Assembly: GCA_030512295.1 (NCBI GenBank)
Contig: JAULSR010000003.1
Location: 744,001-808,000 of the forward strand
DNA from: Bombardia bombarda
Taxonomy: Eukaryota > Ascomycota > Sordariomycetes > Sordariales > Lasiosphaeriaceae
Reading direction: 5' to 3'
DNA length: 64,000 nucleotides
Shown here: positions 55,827 through 64,000 of the stretch, piece by piece
How the letters are laid out: each line of letters starts with the position of its first letter
Position numbering within the stretch: position 1 is the first letter of the stretch
Translations under genes and position numbers: made by a program
Notes under the pieces: generated by a model
Database searches by the model: none
What the model saw: the letters and a program-made list of their open reading frames with translations, nothing else
Told to the model about the DNA's origin: nothing

Positions 55827-56240
55827 TGCAGTGTATGGCAGTCTTCGTGGTCTCTTTGATAGTGATTTTTTTGAGGAAGGAAGAGTGCAAATTCAGCGTA
55901 AACAACCAGGTCGATGGAGAGGTTAGAGGTAAAGCATTTGGAATCAAGGGACAATACGGTGCCTACCTAGGCTCCTAGGCAAGGTAGGTACCTACGGTAC
56001 GGATACGCGTGGGCCAGTGATGGTCTGTGCAACAAAGAACACGCTAAAGTTCCATCCGGGTTTGCCGTTAGTAACAGCAGTGGGTACTTCGTAATTCGTA
56101 TCAGCTCGAACCCATCTCATTCTCAGGGGTCCAGTCCTCAAAACCCAAAACCTGCAATGCAAGTTTCCATCTTCTTTTCAGGTCAACCACCACCTCAACC
56201 TCAGTCAACACCACCCCAACCCTTCACTCTCTAAACAAAA
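55827..56240. promoter_or_regulatory. Upstream region of the monooxygenase gene
   Basis: No gene seen. The last 100 bases are C/A-rich, as usual for fungal leaders, and run straight into the ATG at 56241 (CAAAAATG context). Confidence 0.45.
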
Positions 56241-57779
56241 ATGACCTCCCCACCCCCACCCGCCTCTGATGACATCCCCACCACAACCCTCGACGTCCTC
56301 ATCACGGGCGCCGGCCTAAGCGGCATCAACGCAGCCCACCTACTACAAACCCACCTGCCGCGCCGCACCTTCGCCGTGCTCGAGGCGCGCCACACCATCG
56401 GCGGCACCTGGGCCTTCTGGAAGTACCCGGGCGCGCGCACCGACAGCGCCATGGCCCTCTTCGGCTTCCCCTGGCACGCCTGGACCCAGGGCACCACCAT
56501 GGTCGACGCGCCCACCATCAAGGCCTACATGGACGAGGCCGTCGCCGCCCACGGCATCGACCGCGCCATCCGCCTCGGCCATCGCGTCACGTCGGCCGCG
56601 TGGAGCAGCGCCGAGCACAGGTGGACGGTCGAGGTCGAGGTTGTGGCGGAGGATGAAGCGACGGTGGTGGGGAGGAAAAGGTTCAGCGCGGGGTGGCTGA
56701 TTAACGCGAACGGGTACTATGCGTATGACAAGCCGTTGGGGAGTGTGATTCCGGGGATAGAGGGGTTTCAGGGCGAGGTGGTGCATCCGCAGTTTTGGGA
56801 TGAAGAGAAGGTGGATTATGCGGGGAAGAAGGTGGTGGTTGTTGGGTCGGGCGCGACGGCGGTTACGCTGTTGCCGGCGCTGGCGAAGACGGCGGAGAGC
56901 GTGACCATGTTGCAGCGCAGCCCGTCGTATGTGCTCAGCCAGCCAGCGAAGGACCATTCGGTCAGGTTTTTTGCGAGGTATTTGCCTGCGAGCTGGGTGC
57001 CGACGGTGAACTGGTGGTGGCGCATGGCGGTCGAGACGATTTTTGTGGCTATCCTGACGAATTTTCCGAATTTCGGGAGGAAGATTGTTGTGGGCGAGAT
57101 GCGCAAGGAGCTGCCGCAGGGGTTTGACGTTGACAAGCATTTCAACCCGAGGTATGGCCCGTTCGAGCAGCGGCTGTGCTTCTGTCCCAGGGCGGACTTT
57201 TTCAAGGCGCTGCATCAGGATAACACGCAGGTCGTGACGGATACCATTGAGACGGTTACCGAGACGGGGATTCTGCTCAAGAGTGGTCAGACGCTGGAGG
57301 CGGACATGATTATCACCGCTACGGGGCTGTACATGGTGTTGATGTATGGGATCGCGCTGATCGTCGACGGCGTCAGGGTCAATGAGACGTTTGGCCGGCG
57401 GTATGCCTGGAACGGCGTCATGTTGGAGGGGATTCCTAATAGCGGTGTGATTATGGGTTACACCGCGGCGACGTGGACCCCCGGCGCCGATGTCCGGACG
57501 CGACAGATGATCAAGGTGATGCAGCACATGGAGAAGACGGGCGTGACGTCGGCAGTACCGTTTATTAGCCCGGAGGAGAGGAAGAATCTGCCCATGGTGC
57601 CGGCGATCGATATCAGCTCGACATACGTTGTCAGTGCAAAGGAGCGGATGCCGATTGTGGCCAATGTTGGGCCGTGGAGGAATGGCAAGAATTGGTTGTC
57701 GGATGTGCTGAGGTTGAAGTTGGGGAGTGTTACGGCCGGGATGAGGTATACGACGGTGGAGAAGTCGAAGAATGTGTAA
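56241..57779 (+). CDS. Flavin monooxygenase, Baeyer-Villiger type
   Basis: Single exon, 512 aa, the usual length. Such enzymes use FAD and NADPH to insert oxygen into ketones or to oxidise heteroatoms. Seen: first Rossmann motif GAGLSG at about 23-28, then RHTIGGTWAFWKYPGARTDS; the Baeyer-Villiger fingerprint FxGxxxHxxxW as FQGEVVHPQFWDE at about 176; second dinucleotide motif GSGATA at about 205; ATGLY near residue 370. A hydrophobic stretch (WWWRMAVETIFVAILTNFP) is common in this subfamily and need not be transmembrane. No signal peptide. Convergent with the vanillyl-alcohol-oxidase-type gene. Substrate unknown. Confidence 0.9.
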   Translation: MTSPPPPASDDIPTTTLDVLITGAGLSGINAAHLLQTHLPRRTFAVLEARHTIGGTWAFWKYPGARTDSAMALFGFPWHAWTQGTTMVDAPTIKAYMDEAVAAHGIDRAIRLGHRVTSAAWSSAEHRWTVEVEVVAEDEATVVGRKRFSAGWLINANGYYAYDKPLGSVIPGIEGFQGEVVHPQFWDEEKVDYAGKKVVVVGSGATAVTLLPALAKTAESVTMLQRSPSYVLSQPAKDHSVRFFARYLPASWVPTVNWWWRMAVETIFVAILTNFPNFGRKIVVGEMRKELPQGFDVDKHFNPRYGPFEQRLCFCPRADFFKALHQDNTQVVTDTIETVTETGILLKSGQTLEADMIITATGLYMVLMYGIALIVDGVRVNETFGRRYAWNGVMLEGIPNSGVIMGYTAATWTPGADVRTRQMIKVMQHMEKTGVTSAVPFISPEERKNLPMVPAIDISSTYVVSAKERMPIVANVGPWRNGKNWLSDVLRLKLGSVTAGMRYTTVEKSKNV

Positions 57780-58109
57780 GGTACGATGGTATTGAAAGTG
57801 GTGGAATCAAGGTTGCCGGCTTATTATCACGGAGGATTGCTTGGCGAGTGATGGGAGGACTACCAACAGGTTACACGCACGGCTGACGTCAGCTTTTCCC
57901 CTTCCTCGGCTTTGGATATATACCTAATGTATAAATGTACTTAATATTGGACGGGATAAAGGCAGGGATAAACAACGATGGGCAGGTCATCCAGCAGCAA
58001 AGTCCATTGTGGCTCTAGGATGGACAAGGATATAGCACTGCACACGACATACATACTGCTCTTTGCATATATGCCACCCCTTTCCTTCCTACGCCTCTTC
58101 CCCTCTCGA
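57780..58109. other. Shared 3' spacer of two flavoenzyme genes
   Basis: 330 bases between converging stops, with an AT-rich centre near 57917-57960 suitable for polyadenylation. No gene seen. Confidence 0.55.
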
Positions 58110-60077
58110 CTATTGTCTCAAATGGCGGAACCTGTTGGGCCAGATGCCCTGCTTTCCCGGCGCGAGGATTCCCTTGGGATCGACGGCATCCTATTATTGT
58201 CAGTCAACAAACGAAAAACGCGGGTGGAGGAAACGAAAAGACGAACCTTGATCTTTTCTACAAACCGGTTATACGCATGGTCGTTGAAGTCGTTCAAGTT
58301 GGCAATCAAATCTGCAGTCACAGCACGTTAGCCACCATCTCGATATCATCTCCAAACGCCCGGAAACCAACTCACCCATATGGTTCACATGCGCCCTGTA
58401 CATGCCATACCCCCTCTCCTTGGCCACCTCATACAACCCATAATACAACCTCTCCATCGCCTCCTTCTGCTTCACATCCGTCTGGTCCCAGGTAAACATA
58501 TTCATAAGCACCACATGCCTCTCATGCATGAAGAAATCCGCCATCAGCTCCACCCCGTTCTCCTCACAAATCGGCTTGCTCGCCTTCATCCACTCCAGCA
58601 CCATCTTCCCCGACGACGGGATAACAGGCGCATAGTCGCCGTGCGCCGCCTTGCCGTCAGTCTTGCTCTTTGGTATCGGCCAGTTGATCAGGGGCAGACT
58701 CCACAGCTCAGGCACGCCGACAAACATGCTCCCATGCTCAGGCGGCACCTTGGCGGCATCCACGCCCTTGCCCTCCTCCTCCTCCCCATAAATATGCCCC
58801 TGGATCTCCCCCGTCGGCGCCTTCTTCGCCATGACCTCCTTAATCTCGTCAAACTGCGCCTGCACGATCCTCTTGGCCCCGTACAGCCCCCACCGCGCAT
58901 ACCAATGCCCGAACCCCGTCTCCTCCCGCAGCTCCTCCAGCCGCCAGTCCGGCACGGGGCCCTCGCCGCCCCAGTAGTCCTCCCTCCTGCCTGCAATACA
59001 AAGCGTCTCGATCAGCGAGGTGAACCAGACCAGCGAGTGGATGGTGCCGTTGCGCTTCATCTCGCCAAAGGCGTCCACCATGACCTCGAGGTCGTCGAAG
59101 CGCGGCATGCTGAAGGTGCACGACATGAAGGCCTGCGGCTGCGGGACCAGCCAGATGCTGAGCTTGGTGACGACGCCGAGGTTGGACTGCAGGAAGAGCC
59201 CCTCGACCGAGGGCCCGTAGGTGAACTTTGAGATGAAGGCCGAGGGCGAGTTGGTGATGCCGAACTGGCCGGTGCGGACGAGGTCGCCGTCGGCGAGCAT
59301 CACCTCGAGCCCGGCCATGGACTGGTGGTGCGCGAAGAGCTGGCCGAAGCCCATGCCGCGGTCGAGGGTCTATTGTCACACGCATCATCAGAATTATCCA
59401 TTTATGAGGAAGTATAAGCTGAATAAGGGAAAGGGAAAACAAACATTCCCCATCACGCTCCCCCACCCCAAGCTCGCCGTGCTCGGCCACACCGTCTTCT
59501 TGTGCTCGACGCAGTACCGATACAGATCGATAAAGGTCACCCCGGGCTCCACCACCGCGTAGTGGAACTCGTCGTTGACCTCGATGATCTTGTTCATCAG
59601 GTGCAGGTCCAGCGCCACCGACCCGTTCACCCGCGGCGCCGGGCCGCCATACCCTAGGTTCTTGCCGCGCGAGAAGGTCCACAGGGGGATGGCGTGCTTG
59701 TTGGCGATGGCGAGGACTTGCTTTAGTTGGTCTGTTGATTGGGGGCTTCATGTTCATGACTGCTGTCAGGACATTGGATATCGTGAGGGAGGGGGAGGAC
59801 TGGCATACCAAACAGCGGCGCTGGGCACCTTCCGCTTGCTCTCGTCTGCCTCGTGGATGTCGTATGGGTCGATGTAATCTGACAAGCCCTCGTTCACAAA
59901 CACGGATTTCTCCCCGACTGCGGCGATGAAGTCCTGGATCGCCTGGGCGAAATCCTCTGCGCGGACGCCTGGCGGGAGAGCAGGCTTGATGGGGTGGCGG
60001 GGGGCGCGCTCGTAGGTGGCCTGGTGAGCGGCCTCGTACTCGGGGTCGGGGTATGTGTCGGGGATTGTCGTTGACAT
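58110..60077 (-). CDS. FAD-linked phenol oxidase, vanillyl-alcohol-oxidase type
   Basis: Exons (minus) 59809-60077, 59445-59745, 58376-59369, 58247-58311 and 58110-58190; introns 63, 75, 64 and 56 nt; 569 aa (Penicillium VAO is 560). VAO-type flavoproteins oxidise 4-substituted phenols such as vanillyl alcohol or eugenol. Seen: the FAD-binding PCMH domain with PLWTFSRGKNLGYGGPAPR and VVEPGVTFIDLYRY, GWGSVMGN|TLDRGMGF, then the cap domain and the C-terminal ILAPGKQGIWPNRFR. The ADGDLVRTGQFG and GLFLQSNLGVVTKLSIWLVP stretches are typical. The exon 1/2 join gives AAVCPQSTDQ. Divergent from nothing close; upstream is a 1.2-kb spacer. No signal peptide, so intracellular or peroxisomal. Confidence 0.9.
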
Positions 60078-61290
60078 TTTGGCTTTATGTTTTGTTACTT
60101 CTTCTGCTCCGGATTGGGTTCTTGGTGTTTCCTCAGAACAATCTCTTTCAGACTTGAATTGGGTGAACGCCAAATAAGCCAGTTGTCTCGTGGGGGAAGC
60201 AGAAAAGGTGTTCCCTTTTTGTTCCCCGCGGTCGGTCCAAAGGGATGAGGCATGAATTGGGGTATGTAGCACCCGTGGATGTTATCTGTAACTACCGTGG
60301 TCCATCACCCACTTCCCCTCATTTGTTGTCCATGGGGTACGGGTAAAGGGGTCCATCCGTATGGTAGAGTACCCAGGCTGACTGGCACAGAGGTACGTGG
60401 AAGCGGTCGTTCAAGGTCTTGACTTTCAAACGAAGAAACCTCCAAGCTTCAGAAACACTCAACTGTCTCTAATCTCAAGTCATTCTATCGCCTACTGGTA
60501 TCACATAGCAAAAATTGCCCTTTGATCTTTTTTCAAGACGTCTTCTAGCTCTGGATCAATCGTCGCCTTCAATGTTTCAGTCCGTGAGGCATGGGGCTCC
60601 CAGTTATATGTACCCCTGTTTGCCGAAAGACCAAGCCGCCGCCACAGCCTTTTGCTCAATGATTTCCGGCAATACAACTGCTCACCGGTCGGCGCATGGC
60701 TCCCGCATGCTCTCATGACATGTCTGCTACTGCGGTATAGAACTAAGTATATGCGGGGTTCTGTCCCTGCATGCGCATGGCAGTGAACAGCTTCTCCTCA
60801 CCCCGCTCCATTGAGCCGCCATGATTGATCAATGGCTGATGTGGTACCACATGCAACAGCAGTTGGCCAGTTCCTTCATGGTATGCACGTGTGTGGGCTG
60901 TGGTAGAGCTACGGTATATACGGATACCTTAGCTATATGGCGGCTTGATTCTGCCGGTTTGGATGCAGACCATCATGAGTGAATGGGATTGGATCCAGGT
61001 AGATAGTTGGGACGTTCTTAACAATGTATTTGGTCTGTGAATGAAGTTCGATCAAAGACTTGACTATAATCATTATCAACACTCTCCTTATTAAACACTC
61101 TGTCTTAGAGATCTATCAAAACAGCTAGCTCATTCCGATACATGATGTGGTAACGATGATACATTAAGGCACTTGACCTATCACGCGCGATCGTCATAGC
61201 TTCGAGCTAGGTCATCAACACAAATGAAAATATTCTTCTGAGACAGACGCCTTTACAATCTGGTCGAATTCAAAAGAAAAAAGGATTTAC
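60078..61290. other. Spacer; no gene seen
   Basis: AT-rich in its second half. A 71-codon minus-strand frame (60501-60716) has no domain. I see nothing else. Confidence 0.5.
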
Positions 61291-61423
61291 CTTGAACGCA
61301 AAGGCTCTAGGACCACCCCGGCCACGCATAAACTATGGCAATCAGTAATACTAAAGCGAAGACGACCAAAGAACCCAGAACATGTGAACTTAGTTAGCTG
61401 CCTGCATTCAGAACTTGACCCAC

Positions 61424-63953
61424 TCAGTATAGGTGCTTACCATCTGCCAGACCGGATATTGAATCTTGGAGTTCCTGGATTTGGTCCTTGAAGGCTGACA
61501 TCCATTGCACTATTCTCGCACATCCCGAACCGCCTTGACCAACCTTGGCTGCCTTCATGACAAAAGTGCGTGGCCGACTCATCTCAGTAGCAGCAACATC
61601 TTCCCCTGTAGTTTTGTTTGCTTGAGCCTCCTTGTTCCTCTGTATTAAGTCGAGAATCCTCTCCTGATTTTCTGGTCTCATACATGTAACCATACCAGTC
61701 AACGAGACCCAGACGTTTGCAGGATCCTCCGCTGAAGCATCTGCTGCATCATCCTCTTGTTCTAAATCCCTCGCTGCAGGGGGAGAACTTTCTTCATTTG
61801 AAGATCCATCGCCAAGTGGTGGGGTATCTGACCGATCGTCATAGAGGACGGGTAATACGTAGCGTGGGAGCTCTACAACCGAGCTCTCTTCGTCATGATT
61901 CGGCGGTTCATACTGTTCGCCGAACGTTGCCTTCACGACAAAACCCGAGGGAAATTCATTTCCACGGTTAACTACAACAGCAAAATCAGACGCACCCCTC
62001 TCCAAACACAACTCAACAATGCCCCAGTCATACTTTGAGATCCCGAAATGTCTGTAGTCTGAGCAATCTGAAAGATAAGCCCGCCTGCGTAGCTCGCAGA
62101 ATATCTCTACAAGGTAGTTATACCACGCACCCTCGGCCCAACGACTCTGATACCATGATCGAGACATTTGAGTATTGATGGAGACCCCGTGGTCTAAAAG
62201 GACCTTGAGAACTGGTTTGGCGAATTCGGTTGGTCGGAAGGTGACACCGTCAAGAGTATTTGCCAACAGATACGACGCGAAGGAACCATTGCCGTTAAAA
62301 CACCCTGGATGCTCCAGACGCCATTCTACATACTCGTGTAGACCATGAAAACAAGAAATTCCAAGGACGCTCAGAGACTTCACACCCGCCGGGTTGCGAA
62401 AGGGTCCTTGTAATAGGGGTTCGCTCATTTGCCCCCAGAGTTCATCTGGTGGCCTTTCAGTACCCCATTGGGCCAGGAATATGTTCTTTTCCAGTGCGTC
62501 AAGAATCTCAAAGGTTTCAATCTCTGCTGTCAAGTCCACCTGTCGAAGCCGGCTGATATAGCGGATGACATGAGTTGGAAGACCTGGCCGAGTCGGAGTT
62601 GTCTCATTTTTGACTCTCTTCTTAACTGGCGCCGAATCACCCTTCTTTCACTTGTTCAACTGCCTCCAAATTCCGAAGCGATAATTCTCATCCTTGATGT
62701 AGTAACTGAAAAGTTCATCGCCAATCCCAACATATGTTACCTCGGCATACAAGGTCCATATCAAAACTTGGCCCACCCTCCCATCTGTTAGGTCGTACAT
62801 CTTCGCCCTCGAACGAAGGTCCTCTTCGAGATACTATTGGATGGTTCGGTGTATAAACTTCACATTGCCATTTTTATCAACATCCAGAAGCCCTTTAGAC
62901 CGGCCTTTATCTGGCTCAATGCCTTACGGCATCGTTCAAGGATCTCCTCTTCAGACTTGGCTCTCTCCGGGGTTGTGTTGCGATTCATGGGCTTCTCTTC
63001 GTCTACAGCGCAGATGAACAAGGAACATCCGAGAGCTGACAGACACTGGAATGATTCTTCCGCGAATTTTGTGAAGTTATCAAGATGCGTGAACCTGGAG
63101 TCTCTTGTTTCGCTTGCGAGCAAAACGCCGTTCATTCGCAGGGTCAATGCAAACAGATAGTAAGTACTCCGACGGTAATGAACATCGATGGAGTCCAGAA
63201 TCGCCGAAAACAGTTTGTTCAATTGATTAGGAGCCGACTTGACGCGGTTCGTAAGGACCCTGAGTGAATCGTGGTTGGATAGTCCGTCCTCCAGCGAACA
63301 CAGCACGAGCACCACACAGAGAAAGACGCCCTCTGCAATGTCACGCTTGGTGAGGTCGTGAAGCTTCATCTTGTTTTCTGGAGTGGACAGCCCTTCAAAC
63401 ACCGGCCATTCGCGGCTCGAAGCGCATATCTTCAAACTTTCTTGCGAGAGTGCTGCCCAGTTCTTAAGATGACGACAGAGTTCCACGAAAGTAACTCCCT
63501 GATGCTGATCAAGCTCATCTAGCCCGTCGATAAAAAAACATATGCGAAAAGAGCCCGCAATCTCGGGCACACCCTCTACTAGGCGTCGGAATACAGCTTT
63601 TATGTCCTTCTCGCCGATATCTATCGGCTTTTCCAACCGCAAATTCCTTGCGACTGTTGCCGGGTCCCAATGCCGAGGGAAGAGCAGACCATGGGTCAGT
63701 CCTCTGAATGTCTTTTGGTGTTGACTTCCGGGATTCCACAGAAAGAACCTGGCTGTAACAAGCTTTTTGTCTCCTGACCACTCCTTCAGCAGTTCGGTCG
63801 TTTTGGTGTGATCTGTTACGTGCTTCACGAGAGTGGATTTTCCTGAGCCTGGCTTTCCAGTGATGTGAAAAATGCCAGCGTTTTGTCGCAGCCAAGATGC
63901 AAAATGAACTTCCGTCTCGCGCGCCCCGGTGTCAGCAGAATCTTCGAGAATCT
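61424..63953 (-). pseudogene. NACHT-type STAND protein, interrupted (partial at window edge)
   Basis: The coding strand enters from beyond the window. After an acceptor (GACTAG) at about 63954 the frame reads ILEDSADTGARETEV, then Walker A HITGKPGSGKSTLVKHV and Walker B RICFFIDGLDELD, the NACHT pattern. At plus-strand CCC 62891-62893 one base is missing; restoring it gives KGLLDVDKNGNVKFIHRTIQ. In that frame TAG at 62834-62836 and TGA at 62648-62650 interrupt, yet texture continues (YLEEDLRSRAKMYDL before the second stop, and VDLTAEIETFEILDALEKN after it) to 61424. Two stops plus an indel suggest a pseudogene, though the indel may be a sequencing artefact. Downstream (61295-61385) a minus-strand frame encodes a membrane-type segment (LGSLVVFALVLLIAIVYAW) behind a GTAAGC...CTAACTAAG intron-like sequence, perhaps a lost last exon. 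Confidence 0.6.
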
Positions 63954-64000
63954 AGTCGAATGTTTTTGATGCTGCATCGTGTACCTCTTCCACTCAAACG

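Noticed and set aside
56343..57527. 394-codon minus-strand frame
   Set aside because: Antisense of the monooxygenase, rich in Arg/His/Pro, typical of a GC-biased shadow.
58380..59231. 283-codon plus-strand frame
   Set aside because: Antisense of the vanillyl-alcohol-oxidase-type exon 3; no domain.
60501..60716. 71-codon minus-strand frame
   Set aside because: Isolated, no domain, signal peptide or splice partner.
1..64000. CRISPR arrays, transposases, reverse transcriptases
   Set aside because: None seen on either strand; the only regular repeats are micro- and minisatellites.

Overview
The window is nuclear DNA of a filamentous ascomycete (Pezizomycotina, probably a Sordariomycete). The evidence is many short introns (about 45-160 nt) with GTAAGT-type donors and CTRAC branch sites, housekeeping proteins with fungal features (Pol5, Utp20, Pre10, Rpc10, Erj5), lineage-specific families (DUF7924, DUF7726, DUF7708/NB-ARC, CmcJ/NvfI), and an intergenic AGGT/ACCT repeat flavour. 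No rRNA, tRNA, transposase or reverse transcriptase was recognised. All gene models were assembled by eye from open frames plus splice signals; intron coordinates are inferences checked for frame and total length divisible by three.

Left part (0-31 kb): a frame-disrupted BCS1-like AAA ATPase, a DUF7924 PD-(D/E)XK-like protein with a duplicated C-terminal tail, a GC-rich 2.4-kb stretch with hints of a kinase relic, and then a conserved core: POL5, PRE10 (proteasome alpha-7), RPC10 (shared RNA polymerase subunit) and the giant UTP20 (SSU processome). POL5 and PRE10 are convergent; RPC10 and UTP20 share a divergent promoter. A small secreted protein, a poly-Q protein, and two J-domain proteins arranged tail to tail (a soluble one and ER-membrane ERJ5) follow.

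Right part (32-64 kb): accessory DNA. It holds a fungal membrane protein, a 74-aa small protein, a CmcJ/NvfI-type oxidoreductase, an intact six-exon NLR-like protein (DUF7708, NB-ARC-like, TPR-like; 980 aa), a convergent ankyrin-type protein (679 aa), a Nudix hydrolase, a broken ankyrin gene, a secreted tyrosinase, a DUF7726 protein with poly-Asn, a decayed DUF6594-like gene followed by a poly-A tract, a Baeyer-Villiger-type monooxygenase convergent with a vanillyl-alcohol-oxidase-type flavoprotein, and at the edge a NACHT STAND gene with stops. The density of STAND/ankyrin genes, intact and broken, suggests a fast-evolving allorecognition or innate-immunity-like island.

Two observations stand out. 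At 48421-49812 a gene with no long open frame can be assembled from nine small exons in which all eight introns are phase 1 and every internal exon is a multiple of three, with pairwise repeated peptide motifs. Second, at least five genes (BCS1-like, PRE10, poly-Q, tyrosinase, NACHT) each need one extra base in a G/C homopolymer to restore the frame; because one is an essential proteasome gene, this looks like homopolymer contraction in the assembly rather than five pseudogenes.
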